Assembly: GCF_013362815.1 (NCBI RefSeq)
Contig: NZ_JABFVK010000011.1
Location: forward strand, 1-64,000
Direction: 5' to 3'
Length of the DNA: 64,000 bases
Source: Hamadaea sp.
GTDB taxonomy: Bacteria > Actinomycetota > Actinomycetes > Mycobacteriales > Micromonosporaceae
How positions within the stretch are numbered: position 1 is the first letter of the stretch; every line of letters starts with the position of its first letter. Made by a program: the position numbers and the translations under genes. The notes beneath the pieces were generated by a model. The model searched no databases. It was not told the DNA's origin and saw only the letters and a list, made by a program, of their open reading frames with translations. This document shows, piece by piece, positions 51,252 to 62,466 of the stretch.

Positions 51252-52404
51252 CGGCGATCTCCTCGATGTTGTCGGGCAGGAAGGGGGCGAGCGGAGGCAG
51301 CTGGTCCAGCCCGTCGAGGCCCAGCTTCTCCAGGAACAGCGAGGTCGTGCGGTAGAGGTGCGCGCCCGAGTCGGGCTCGGCGCCGCACTCCTCGATCAGT
51401 CCCCGGCTGACGAGCGTACGCACCACGCCGTCGCAGTTGACACCCCGGATCGCCGAGATGCGCGACCGCGTCACGGGTTGCTTGTACGCGACGACCGCCA
51501 GCGTCTCCAGCGCGGCCTGGGTCAGCCGGACCGACTGCCCGTCCAGCACGAAACGCTCCACATAGGAGGCGTACGCGTCGCGGGTGTAGAAGCGCCAGCC
51601 TCCGGCAGCGCGCCGTAGTTCGAAGCCCCGATTCTCGGCGGTGTACGCCGCCGCGAGCGTCAGGAGCGCGTCGGCGACCACCTCGGTCGGCTGTTCGAGC
51701 ACCTGGGCGAGCATGATCTCGCCCACCGGCTCGTCGACGACCATGAGGATGGCCTCCAACGCCGAGCGCAGCTCACCCGGGTCGAGCGCGGCGAGCTGAG
51801 TCTCGTCGGCGGCTGCCTCAGTCTCCCCAGTCTCCTCGACCGCCTCGTACGCCGGACTCGCCTGCGCCGGCACGACCGGTGAACCGAGCTGCGGCGACGG
51901 CAGCGTGTGCCGCGGTTCGGCGATCGGGTCGGCGTCGTACTTCGGCATCTCCACCAGGGCGGCGAGCCGGCCTGCCACAGCGGCGTACGCGTCCGCCGGG
52001 TCGGCTTCCTCGTCGGCCGTCGTTTCAACTGCCGCCGGCTCGGTCAGCGCACCGGACGGCGCGGTGTAGTCGCCCGGCTCCTCGTCCGGCGCTTCCGGTT
52101 CGACCGCGATGTCGGGCAGCTCGACCGGCTCGGTGTGCTCGATCGGGAGCTCCACCTCCGGCTCGGCCGCTTCGACGGCAGAGTCGGCATCCGGCTCGAC
52201 ATCAGGCTCGAGTTCGGGGTCGACGTCGATCACGGGCTCCTCGGGCCCGAGGTCGTCGACGGGTTCGTCCGTATGCTCGACGGCGTCATGCTCAACAGCG
52301 TCGGCGGGCACGTCAAGACGGTCGCCCGGCCGTTGCCACGGCGGCACCCAGCTCGCGGCCTGATCGGCGAGCGAATCTTGGGAAAAAGAACCGTCTTGTG
52401 TCAC
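51238..52404 (-). CDS. scpB: SMC-ScpAB complex subunit ScpB with long acidic N-terminal extension
   Basis: A 388-residue protein. Residues about 205-388 form the tandem winged-helix ScpB core (LRSALEAILMVVDEPVG, LTQAALETLAVVAYKQPVTRS). Residues 1-200 are a low-complexity Glu/Asp/Pro/Ala extension of a kind seen in some actinobacteria but absent from typical 200-residue ScpB. It works with ScpA and SMC in chromosome organisation. It follows scpA by 49 nt. Confidence 0.93.
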   Translation of the reverse strand: MTQDGSFSQDSLADQAASWVPPWQRPGDRLDVPADAVEHDAVEHTDEPVDDLGPEEPVIDVDPELEPDVEPDADSAVEAAEPEVELPIEHTEPVELPDIAVEPEAPDEEPGDYTAPSGALTEPAAVETTADEEADPADAYAAVAGRLAALVEMPKYDADPIAEPRHTLPSPQLGSPVVPAQASPAYEAVEETGETEAAADETQLAALDPGELRSALEAILMVVDEPVGEIMLAQVLEQPTEVVADALLTLAAAYTAENRGFELRRAAGGWRFYTRDAYASYVERFVLDGQSVRLTQAALETLAVVAYKQPVTRSRISAIRGVNCDGVVRTLVSRGLIEECGAEPDSGAHLYRTTSLFLEKLGLDGLDQLPPLAPFLPDNIEEIADAER

Positions 52405-52453
52405 TTTTGCAGCCTATCAGTCGTTATCGTGGGCTCTTCGAGCGCTTGATCGC

Positions 52454-53440
52454 TCAGGCCGTGGGCTCGCCGGAGTCCCCGTCAGGGTCGGCCTCGGAAT
52501 CGGCCTCCGGATCGGCCTCGGAGTCCCCGGCGGGTGCGTCCGCAACCGACTCCGGCGGGGCCGGGCTTCCGGCGTACTCGTCGAAATCAAGGTCGACCCG
52601 CGCGCCGTCGGCGGCGATCCAGCGGACCGTGAGTTCCCCGAGCGGCTGGATCTGCTCGAAGCCGACCAGGTTCTCGCGGTAGAGCTCGAGGAGCGCGAGG
52701 AAGCGCGCGACGACCTCGAGCGTGCTCTGGCAGTCGCTCACCAGGACGCGGAAGGTGGCGATGCCCGCGGCCTCGAGGCGATCCCGGAGGATCTCCGCGT
52801 GTTCGCGCACACTGACCTTGACGTCGTGGACGTGGGCGATGGAGACGGTGGGCGGCGCGGGTTTGGGGCTGAACGCCTTGGCCGCGAGTTTGGCGAAGCG
52901 GTCGAGGCCGACGCCGAGAACGAGATCCGGCAGCGCCTCGGCGTAGCGTTCCTCCAGCGCGACCGCGCGCGGCCACCGGCGCTGGCCCAGCTCGGCCAGT
53001 TCCGAGAGATGAGCCGCGGCCTGCTTGAACGCCCGGTATTGAAGCAACCGCGCGAAGAGCAGGTCCCGCGCCTCCAGCAGGGCCAGGTCCTCCTCGTCCT
53101 CGACCGCGGCGGCCGGCAGCAACCGCGCCGCCTTGAGGTCCAGGAGAGTGGCCGCGATCACCAGGAACTCGCTGGCCTCGTCGAGGTCCCAGGCGTCGCC
53201 CATCGCCCGGATGTGTGCGATGAAGTCGTCCGTGACCTGGTGCAGCGCGACCTCGGTGACGTCCAGCTTGTGCTTGCCGATCAGCTGGAGCAGCAGGTCG
53301 AACGGGCCCTCGAAGTTGACCAGCTTGACGCTGAAGCGTCCGCTCCCGGCCTCGGCCGGGCTCTCCGCCACGGCGGGCGCCGTCGGCTCAGCCTCGGCCG
53401 CGGACACGGCGGCGTCGGTTGCTGACTCGGGCGCGTTCAT
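52454..53440 (-). CDS. scpA: SMC-ScpAB complex subunit ScpA (kleisin)
   Basis: A 328-residue kleisin. The SMC-binding N-terminal helix region (VKLVNFEGPFDLLLQLIGKHKLDVTEVAL) and the C-terminal winged helix (LEVVARFLALLELYRENLVGFEQ) are clear. Acidic low-complexity tails occupy both ends, including repeats of DSEADPEAD at the C-terminus. It bridges SMC heads for chromosome segregation. It lies 28 nt downstream of the parA-like gene. Confidence 0.94.
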   Translation of the reverse strand: MNAPESATDAAVSAAEAEPTAPAVAESPAEAGSGRFSVKLVNFEGPFDLLLQLIGKHKLDVTEVALHQVTDDFIAHIRAMGDAWDLDEASEFLVIAATLLDLKAARLLPAAAVEDEEDLALLEARDLLFARLLQYRAFKQAAAHLSELAELGQRRWPRAVALEERYAEALPDLVLGVGLDRFAKLAAKAFSPKPAPPTVSIAHVHDVKVSVREHAEILRDRLEAAGIATFRVLVSDCQSTLEVVARFLALLELYRENLVGFEQIQPLGELTVRWIAADGARVDLDFDEYAGSPAPPESVADAPAGDSEADPEADSEADPDGDSGEPTA

Positions 53441-53468
53441 ACTGGAAAAATAGCAGCGTGTGGTCGGA

Positions 53469-54395
53469 TCAGCGCGCGGCCTGCTGCGCGATCACTTCGC
53501 GCGCCAGCTGCCGGTAGTTGCGAGCCCCGGAAGAGGCCGGGTCGAGCGAGGTGATCGGCGCTCCCGCCACCGTCGACTCGGGGAACTTCACGGTCTTCGT
53601 GATCACCGTCTGGTACACCTTGTCGCCGAACGCCTCGACGACCCGCTGAAGCACCTGGCGGCAGTGGGTCGTGCGGGAGTCGTACATGGTGGCGAGGATG
53701 CCTTCGAGCTCGAGATCGAAGTTGAGCCGCTCGCGGACCTTGTCGATCGTGTCCAGCAGCAGCGCGACCCCGCGCAGGCTGAAGAACTCGCACTCCAGCG
53801 GGACCAGTACGCCGTGGCTGACGGTCAGCGCGTTGATCGCGAGCAGACCCAGCGACGGCTGGCAGTCGATCAGGATGAAGTCGTATTCCTTGCGGACGTT
53901 GCGCAGCACCCGGGCCAGCGCCATCTCGCGCGCGACCTCGCTGACGAGCTGGATCTCCGCCGCCGACAGGTCGATGTTGGCCGGCAGCAGGTGCAGGTTG
54001 GCCACATCGGTCTTGATCAGCACGTCCTCGGTCGCCACGTCGTCCTGCATGAGCAGGTTGTAGATCGACAGGTCGAGGTTGTGCGGGTTGACCCCGAGAC
54101 CGACCGACAGCGCGCCCTGCGGGTCGAAGTCGACCAACAGCACCTTGCGCCCGTACTCCGCCAGGGCCGCACCCAGGTTGATGGTCGTCGTCGTCTTACC
54201 GACGCCGCCCTTCTGGTTCGCCATGGAGATGATCCGCGCCGGGCCGTGCCGATCCGTCGGCATCGGCTCGGGGATGTCCTTGCGAGCCGTGTACGCCGAA
54301 GGGTCCGCCGGACCCAGATCAGCGCTGAGGTCCAAAGCGGACTGCTCGCCCCGCAACGTCGAGGACCACGCCTCCGAACGCTCGCCGCCAGCCAT
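53469..54395 (-). CDS. ParA-family ATPase of the scp locus
   Basis: A 308-residue ParA/Soj-type ATPase. A disordered N-terminus of about 52 residues precedes the deviant Walker A (KGGVGKTT), the FDPQGALSVGLG switch and the IDCQPSLG Walker B. In actinobacteria this paralogue is a fixed neighbour of scpA-scpB, apart from the chromosomal parAB pair. GGAAGGG precedes the ATG. Probably heads the parA-scpA-scpB-rluB-nudix operon. Confidence 0.93.
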   Translation of the reverse strand: MAGGERSEAWSSTLRGEQSALDLSADLGPADPSAYTARKDIPEPMPTDRHGPARIISMANQKGGVGKTTTTINLGAALAEYGRKVLLVDFDPQGALSVGLGVNPHNLDLSIYNLLMQDDVATEDVLIKTDVANLHLLPANIDLSAAEIQLVSEVAREMALARVLRNVRKEYDFILIDCQPSLGLLAINALTVSHGVLVPLECEFFSLRGVALLLDTIDKVRERLNFDLELEGILATMYDSRTTHCRQVLQRVVEAFGDKVYQTVITKTVKFPESTVAGAPITSLDPASSGARNYRQLAREVIAQQAAR

Positions 54396-54514
54396 ATCCC
54401 GCCCTTCCCCTTACGACGCCTGCCGCCGTCAGAAGTCACGCGCCGTCGCTTGACTGTACGCCACCGCGGGCCGCCGCAGCGGGTCACATCCACGGCGTGT
54501 TGAAACGACACGCA

Positions 54515-54565
54515 AGTGGAGGCCACCCGAACCGAACGAATGATGCGGATCGTGCGGCCTCCACT
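54515..54565 (-). terminator. AGTGGAGGCC stem after ald
   Basis: Ten-base arms AGTGGAGGCC / GGCCTCCACT flank a 31-nt loop, 12 nt after the ald stop and upstream of the parA-like gene. The loop is long, so the terminator role is tentative. Confidence 0.4.
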
Positions 54566-54576
54566 GCGGATGGCGC

Positions 54577-55692
54577 TTAGTTGAGGACGTCCGCCAGCGG
54601 CAGGACCGCCAGGCCGTGCGCCTCGGCGACCGGGCCGTAGACGACCTGGCCGTCGTAGGTGTTCAGGCCCAGCGCCAGCGCCTTGTCCCGGCGCAGCGCC
54701 TCCTGCCAGCCGTGGTTGGCCAGCTCGATGGCGTACGGGAGGGTCACGTTGGTCAGCGCGTGGGTGCTGGTGTGCGGCACCGCGCCCGGCATGTTCGCCA
54801 CGCAGTAGAAGATCGACTCGTGCACCCGGTAGACCGGGTCGGCGTGCGTCGTCGGGCGGGAGTCCTCGAAGCAGCCGCCCTGGTCGATCGAGATGTCGAC
54901 CAGCACGCTGCCCGGCTTCATCCGGCTGACCAGCTCGTTGGAGATCAGCGTCGGGGCCTTCGCGCCCGGCACCAGCACCGCCCCGACCACCAGGTCGGCG
55001 GCGAGCACGGCCTGCTCCAGCTCGTACGCGTTGGACATGACCGTCCGGACGCGCCCGTGGAACTGCTGATCCGCCGTACGCAGCCGGTTGATGTTCTTGT
55101 CGAGGAGAGTCACCTCGAAGCCGAGCCCGTCGGCGATGGTGGCGGCGTTCATGCCGGACACCCCGGCGCCGATGACGACCGCCTTGGCGGGGCGTACGCC
55201 CGGGACGCCGCCGGGCAGCACGCCGCGCCCGCCCTGCGCCCGCAGCAGGTAGTGCGAGCCCACCTGCGGGGCCAGGCGACCGGCCACCTCGCTCATCGGC
55301 GCGAGCAGCGGCAGCTGACCGCCGGGCAGCTCGACCGTCTCGTACGCGATCCCCGTGACCTTCTGCGTGACGAGCGCGTCGGTGCACTCCTTCGACGCGG
55401 CGAGGTGCAAGTAAGTGAAGAGCACCTGACCCGCGCGCATGCGGTGGTACTCGGACTCGATCGGCTCTTTGACCTTGAGGATCATGTCCGCGGCGGCCCA
55501 CACCTCGTCGGCGGTGGACAAGATCTCCGCCCCGGCCGTGCGGTACTCCTCGTCGGTGATCGAGGATCCGACGCCCGCCTGGGTCTCGATGACCACTTCG
55601 TGGCCGTTCCGGACGAACTCGACGACACCGGCCGGGGTGATCGCCACCCGGTACTCGTGGTTCTTGACTTCGCGGGGGATACCGACCTTCAC
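54577..55692 (-). CDS. ald: alanine dehydrogenase
   Basis: A 371-residue NAD-dependent enzyme interconverting L-alanine and pyruvate plus ammonia. It starts MKVGIPREVKNHEYRVAITPAGV and has the substrate lysine in LKVKEP, the His in FTYLHLAASKE and the nucleotide motif VVIGAGVSGMNAA. Length and motifs match the family throughout. The GTG at 55692 follows AGAGAGG by 8 nt, which rules out the long upstream frame. In actinobacteria it normally lies between parA and a xerD-type gene. Confidence 0.96.
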   Translation of the reverse strand: MKVGIPREVKNHEYRVAITPAGVVEFVRNGHEVVIETQAGVGSSITDEEYRTAGAEILSTADEVWAAADMILKVKEPIESEYHRMRAGQVLFTYLHLAASKECTDALVTQKVTGIAYETVELPGGQLPLLAPMSEVAGRLAPQVGSHYLLRAQGGRGVLPGGVPGVRPAKAVVIGAGVSGMNAATIADGLGFEVTLLDKNINRLRTADQQFHGRVRTVMSNAYELEQAVLAADLVVGAVLVPGAKAPTLISNELVSRMKPGSVLVDISIDQGGCFEDSRPTTHADPVYRVHESIFYCVANMPGAVPHTSTHALTNVTLPYAIELANHGWQEALRRDKALALGLNTYDGQVVYGPVAEAHGLAVLPLADVLN

Positions 55693-56042
55693 CGTGATAC
55701 CTCTCTGCGGGGCGCACGACACTGTGCGCAACACTGGCTGGCAGCAGCTCTCGCCGCCAGTGTATGGCCGCTCACCTGCGGACAGACCCGACGCGCTGTC
55801 ATGCTCAGGGCGGCCGGGTTTACAGGCTGTAGCGTCACGCTTCACAGGTACCCGTGAATCGCGGTCCGCAATCTCACTCTGCGTAACCGCCAGCTCTTTC
55901 CCTGCGGTTAGCTCCCTTCGCGCCGGATCAGGGTTCCGTGTCGAATCTTGGCGCAAGATTCGACACGGAACCCTGATCCGTTGGTGCCGCCGGGCCGAAG
56001 GATGCCCGCGTCGTCCGACCGGGCCGTCTTGCGGTCGCCTAG
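55693..56042. other. 350-nt divergent gap between ald and the NACHT gene
   Basis: No supported gene. It contains the ald leader, a TAACCGC/GCGGTTA dyad near 55890-55912 and, from 55925, the most perfect copy of the GGATCAGGG palindrome. No clear promoter for the rightward NACHT gene is recognised. Confidence 0.6.
55925..55979. repeat. GGATCAGGG-type palindromic repeat, copy 3 (26-bp perfect arms)
   Basis: Arms 55925-55950 and 55954-55979 are exact reverse complements around the 3-nt spacer GCG. The arm begins GGATCAGGGTTCCGTGTCGA. It lies 63 nt upstream of the NACHT gene start, at the edge of the proposed insertion. Confidence 0.85.
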
Positions 56043-59000
56043 GTGACACTCGCCCGGTCGGGTTCCGGCATCGATGCGACGCTGATGCATTCCGTCAGAC
56101 GGCGCGTCGGGAGCGAACTCGTGAAGAATCAGGCGATCGGATCAAAACTCACCTTTGCCGAGATCCGGGCGCTGGCCAACGACGATGACTGGCCCGACGA
56201 CCTGATCACTGGGCTGGACCTGTTCCTCGGAGCGGCGATCCTGTTGACCCCTGTGGTCGCCGGGCCCGCAGGCGCAGGGGCGCTGAACCTGCTCGACCCC
56301 AAGGACCAGCTGATCAGGCTGGCGCGGGCCGGCGTACGGCGGCTGACTCGGACAACCGGCGGCGGTTTCATAGGGCAGCGGCGCAGACTGGCCGCCGCGT
56401 ACACCCTGCTGATCTATTCCGCATTCTTCGAGGCGCTGGACGACCGAGCCCGGGGCATCACCCGCCACCTCAAGCTGACCGCGGAGGAACGCCGGGCGGT
56501 CGCCGAACGGGCGATCATGTCGACGTCGGCCAATCCCGCCACCGATCACACCACGGCCTTGCCGCTGCCGCACCCGTCGACCGACCCCGACACCGAGGCA
56601 CAACAACTTCAGGAGCTGTATCGCCGGATGTGCAAGGCGTACGCGGGCTTCGCCTCGGGTCTGGCGGCGTGGACGGAAATCAAGGTCGACGCCAACGAAG
56701 TGCTCTCGGAGATCCCAGCCTTGGCATACGAGACCTTCCAGGCGCAATACCTCGCACTTCTGGCGGAGAGCCCTGAGTTCCACCGATGGGCCGAGATCTA
56801 TGAGCACACGCGGGGCCGGCAGCAGTCCGCCCGTCTCGCGGCCGAGTTGCGGATCGAGCTCCAGAAGGTCTCCGACACCGCGGAAGCGATCGACGTCGGA
56901 ATGCAGCGTCTGATGGACGCGATCAGCACACGGTCGAAGCTTGCCGACACTGCAACCGACGGTCGGACCCGGAAGGTGGTGAGCGCGCTCCATAAGGAGT
57001 ACGCCGACCGGATTCAGACTCCCGTCATCGTGGACAAGTTCCGCCGGGCGGGCACCACCACGCTCACCTATCCCACGAAGGCCGAACTGTTCGTCCCACA
57101 GTCCTTTCAGACGCTGCGGTGCCTCGCCGGCGCTTCGGAAAAGGGCCTGCGATTGGAGCTGGACGACTCGTGGAAGGAGGTTCGCTCGCAGAACGGGCTC
57201 GGCGTCTTTCTGGTCCGCTTCTTGAGCTCTCCGTATGCCACCGAGAGCCCGCTGCTCATCCTCGGGCAACCGGGATCCGGTAAGTCGCTGCTAACGGAGA
57301 TCCTCGCTGCTCGGATGGCTCCTCCACAGTTCGTGCCGATCCGGATCGAACTTCGCGACGTCAACGCCGAGGCCGAGCTCCAAGACCTCATCGAACAGCG
57401 GATTCGAGAGGATACCGGCCACGATGTCAACTGGGCGGAGTTGGCCGAGGACCTGGCCGATACGCCGCCGGTCGTCATCCTCGACGGTTACGACGAACTC
57501 CTGCAGGCCAGTGGCAAGGTCTACAGCACCTTCCTCAGCAGCAAGATCCGACAGTTCCAACGGCGCGAGGCGATCCAGGGCCGACCAGTACGGATCATCG
57601 TGACCAGCCGTATGACCCTTATCGACAAGGCGACGCTGCCCGACGACATTACCGTCGTCCGCCTCCTCGACTTCGATCAGGAACGCCGCGACAAGTTCGC
57701 CGAGGTCTGGAACTCCGCCAATGCGGAGTACTTCCGCGACCATGATGTACGGCCGTTCGCCCTACCCGCCGTGTCGCGGGTAGCGCAACTCGCCGCGCAG
57801 CCGCTGCTACTACTGATGCTTGCGGTGTACGACTCGCATGCAAACCAGCTCGACGACGCCGACCTCGATCGCGCGACGCTTTACCACAATCTGCTCAGCC
57901 GTTTCGTGGAACGAGAGCGCACGAAAGGCGACGGCGAAGACGATTTCGCGGCGTTGACACCCCGGCAGCAGACCGAGCTGATCGAACGGGACCTGGAACG
58001 GCTGGGTGTAGCCGCCCTCGGCATGTTCAATCGAAAAGCGGTACACATCGGCCAGGATGACCTGAACAAGGACATCGCCTTCTTTCGCCTGGAACAACCT
58101 GTCCCAGGCGGGCCCGGTCATCCGCTCAGCCAGGCGGAGTTGCTACTCGGCAGCTTCTTCTTCATCCATGAGTCCAAGAGCCGGGGAGCGGCGGTCGATG
58201 CTCCGACAACCTTCGAATTCCTGCACAACACGTTCGGCGAGTTCCTCACCGCCGATTTCCTCGTCCGGCGCCTGCTACGCCAGACCGACGTTGTGCGTAC
58301 GCTGCGTCGGCAGCCGACCCTTGCCGACATGTACCACGACAACCTCGTCCACCTCCCGCCGGAGTGGTATGCCCAGCTGATCTACACGAGCCTGCACACC
58401 CGGCCGGTGGTGCTGGACATGATGCGCGAATGGCTTCCGAGCCGGTTGGCCGCCGCGGGACTGGACCGAGACGTGTTCGAGGAGGATCTGGAACGCATCG
58501 CCAACCGCCAATTGGCGGCCGTCCTGGACGAAAACGATCCGCCCCAGATCATGTTGTGCAGCGCGGATACACCGTTCGAGGCGCTGCCGCTCACCGGCCA
58601 TCTGGCGGTATACAGCCTCAACCTCGTGCTTCTGTGGACGCTGCTGTCCACCGAGCCGGTGACCGTATCGGCTCATGCCCTTCAGGCGTCTGCGGGCGAA
58701 TGCCGGCCCTGGGACCGGCTCGTCCAGCTCTGGCGGTCATGGTTCTCCCTGGCCACGCTCACCGGGCTGGCCGGGACGATCCGGGCTGGGTCGATCGGTG
58801 ACAACGTTCGCGTGGCTCGTTCCGACATCCGCGCTGCGCCCTCAGGCGTTCCGATCGAAGACGCGTTCGTTGTCGCCAACGCGCTTGCCGATGACCTGAC
58901 CTTCAGTCTGGCCGGACTCCACGTGTTCGACCAGGCACCTTCGGTAGAGCTTCTCCGTACGATCCAGCAACACCAGTTGACGGCCCCTATTACCACCGAC

Positions 59001-59999
59001 AGCCGTCGGCTTCGCGTGTCGCCGAACGTAACCGGGGACATCGCCCGCCGATACGGGGATGACCTGCGGTCGCTTCCGAATCCCGACCGCGGGATCCATC
59101 CCGGGTTGCTCACCATCATGGAGGTCTGTAGTCCCGGTGCCCTGGACCAGGAAACTTGCGACGCGTTGAGCAGCAGTGTCGCCGAACCTCGCATCATCGA
59201 TTTCGCCCCCCTGTCCCGCTACGAGGCGCAGGTCCTCATCCGCCACAAGGAAGCACTATTCACCGAGTGGTTCGACGACCTGATCAAGGATGCCGTCGCC
59301 AAGGCTTACGACATCCTGGAGATTCCCGCCGGCTCCGCGATCCTCGACCTCGCCAGCCGACGGCCGAGCCTGCCGCACGCTGGGGATCTCGCCTTGCACT
59401 GTGTTGGTCGCCATCCGGCAGATGCCTGGACCGAACTAGCTCTCATCGCGTTTGGGCTGACGTTCGAGGCTCCCGAGGTCTGGCGGCCGGCAGTACGGCG
59501 GGTGGCCGACACGCCGATAACCTCGCTGGCCAACGCGCCCGTTCACCTCATCGATCAGGTGCTCAGCCATTTCACCGATCATCGTGAGCTGGATTGTCCC
59601 GAGCGAGACGTATTCGTCGACGCGGTGTATGAGTGGATCAGCGAGCCGCGGCGGTGGCAGGTGGATTGGCCCATCTTCGGACTGACGTCGCTGCTCCGCC
59701 ATCGGATGGGCCGAGAGATGATCTGGCCCGACGGTTCGTTCAGCCACCAGATGCGAGCCGACCGACGCACCGCGAGCTTGGCGCTCCGGCTAGCCTACGA
59801 GACTGGCTCCCCGAACGAGCTGCACGGCCCGCTCGGCATCAGAGAATCGACGATCGAGCCGCAGTCAATCTTGCGAATGCTGATGCCTGGACTCTCGCTG
59901 GACGAGATTTGCGCCCTCCGTTGGTTAGGGCGCACGACGAACGATGAAGTAATGCTCGAGCAGCTAGATCGCCTCGTCGACGACGTGCTGGGACGTTAG
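56043..59999 (+). CDS. NACHT-family STAND ATPase, candidate anti-phage or signalling NLR-like protein
   Basis: A 1318-residue protein. Residues about 40-155 form a helical N-terminal domain with a hydrophobic stretch (DLFLGAAILLTPVVAGPAGAG), similar to small helical effectors fused to bacterial NACHT proteins. The NTPase has Walker A GQPGSGKS (408-415), Walker B VVILDGYDEL (477-486) with the NACHT DGYDE signature, and sensor RIIVTSR (517-523). A helical winged/arm region and a long C-terminal alpha-helical sensor (about 720-1318) follow, without clear repeats. The start is uncertain: GTG 56043 or ATG 56085. It runs opposite to all flanking housekeeping genes and its stop abuts the Nudix stop. 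Codons such as CTA, GTA, TCA and TTG are more frequent than in neighbours, suggesting transfer. Confidence 0.85.
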   Translation: MTLARSGSGIDATLMHSVRRRVGSELVKNQAIGSKLTFAEIRALANDDDWPDDLITGLDLFLGAAILLTPVVAGPAGAGALNLLDPKDQLIRLARAGVRRLTRTTGGGFIGQRRRLAAAYTLLIYSAFFEALDDRARGITRHLKLTAEERRAVAERAIMSTSANPATDHTTALPLPHPSTDPDTEAQQLQELYRRMCKAYAGFASGLAAWTEIKVDANEVLSEIPALAYETFQAQYLALLAESPEFHRWAEIYEHTRGRQQSARLAAELRIELQKVSDTAEAIDVGMQRLMDAISTRSKLADTATDGRTRKVVSALHKEYADRIQTPVIVDKFRRAGTTTLTYPTKAELFVPQSFQTLRCLAGASEKGLRLELDDSWKEVRSQNGLGVFLVRFLSSPYATESPLLILGQPGSGKSLLTEILAARMAPPQFVPIRIELRDVNAEAELQDLIEQRIREDTGHDVNWAELAEDLADTPPVVILDGYDELLQASGKVYSTFLSSKIRQFQRREAIQGRPVRIIVTSRMTLIDKATLPDDITVVRLLDFDQERRDKFAEVWNSANAEYFRDHDVRPFALPAVSRVAQLAAQPLLLLMLAVYDSHANQLDDADLDRATLYHNLLSRFVERERTKGDGEDDFAALTPRQQTELIERDLERLGVAALGMFNRKAVHIGQDDLNKDIAFFRLEQPVPGGPGHPLSQAELLLGSFFFIHESKSRGAAVDAPTTFEFLHNTFGEFLTADFLVRRLLRQTDVVRTLRRQPTLADMYHDNLVHLPPEWYAQLIYTSLHTRPVVLDMMREWLPSRLAAAGLDRDVFEEDLERIANRQLAAVLDENDPPQIMLCSADTPFEALPLTGHLAVYSLNLVLLWTLLSTEPVTVSAHALQASAGECRPWDRLVQLWRSWFSLATLTGLAGTIRAGSIGDNVRVARSDIRAAPSGVPIEDAFVVANALADDLTFSLAGLHVFDQAPSVELLRTIQQHQLTAPITTDSRRLRVSPNVTGDIARRYGDDLRSLPNPDRGIHPGLLTIMEVCSPGALDQETCDALSSSVAEPRIIDFAPLSRYEAQVLIRHKEALFTEWFDDLIKDAVAKAYDILEIPAGSAILDLASRRPSLPHAGDLALHCVGRHPADAWTELALIAFGLTFEAPEVWRPAVRRVADTPITSLANAPVHLIDQVLSHFTDHRELDCPERDVFVDAVYEWISEPRRWQVDWPIFGLTSLLRHRMGREMIWPDGSFSHQMRADRRTASLALRLAYETGSPNELHGPLGIRESTIEPQSILRMLMPGLSLDEICALRWLGRTTNDEVMLEQLDRLVDDVLGR

Positions 60000-60560
60000 T
60001 CAGGCGCGGGAGCGCAGGACGGCGTCGGCGGCGAGCAGACCCGCGACTGCGGGCCCGTTCGTGATCTCCCCCCCGAAGATCATCTTCAGCGCGTCGGCCA
60101 GCGGGACGCGGCGTACCTCGATCTCGGCTTCCTCGTCCGTACGCTCGTGCCGGTCGGCGTGCCCGACCTCGCGCAGCTCGGTCGCGAGGAACAGCCGGAT
60201 CATCTCCGACGACGCACCCGGCGTGGTGTGCAGGTCGACGAGGTGCTCGACGCGGCCGGCGGTCAGGTCGGCCTCCTCGGCCAGTTCCCGGAGAGCGGTC
60301 GAGGCCGGCTCCTCCCCCGCGACGTCGACCAGCCCGGCCGGCAGCTCCCAGAGGAACCGCCGGACCGGGTGCCGGTATTGCCGCACGAGCACCACGCGCT
60401 GCTCGTCGTCGAGCGCCACGACGCCGACCGCGCCGACGTGCTTGAGGTAGTCGCGCGGGGCGACTCCGCCGCCGGGCATCTCCACCAGGTCGGTCACGAC
60501 GTCGAAGATCCTGCCGTGATAGCGCTCGGTCGTCTCCACGACCCGGTATTCGTGCGTCAC
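60000..60560 (-). CDS. ADP-ribose pyrophosphatase-like Nudix hydrolase
   Basis: A 186-residue Nudix enzyme of the NudF/ADPRase branch. The RQYRHPVRRFLWELPAG segment precedes the box GLVDVAGEEPASTALRELAEEADL. It cleaves ADP-ribose or similar nucleotide sugars. The GTG start lies 7 nt after TAGCGT, which overlaps the pyrG stop region, so it may be transcribed both from its own leaderless promoter and with pyrG. It is a conserved pyrG neighbour. Confidence 0.92.
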   Translation of the reverse strand: MTHEYRVVETTERYHGRIFDVVTDLVEMPGGGVAPRDYLKHVGAVGVVALDDEQRVVLVRQYRHPVRRFLWELPAGLVDVAGEEPASTALRELAEEADLTAGRVEHLVDLHTTPGASSEMIRLFLATELREVGHADRHERTDEEAEIEVRRVPLADALKMIFGGEITNGPAVAGLLAADAVLRSRA

Positions 60561-60570
60561 GCCGCCAACG

Positions 60571-62466
<1,896 letters not shown>

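Noticed and set aside
55908-56090. Small minus-strand frame over the 26-bp palindrome
   Set aside because: Its sequence is dictated by the palindrome and lacks any start signal; similar frames arise at the other copies.
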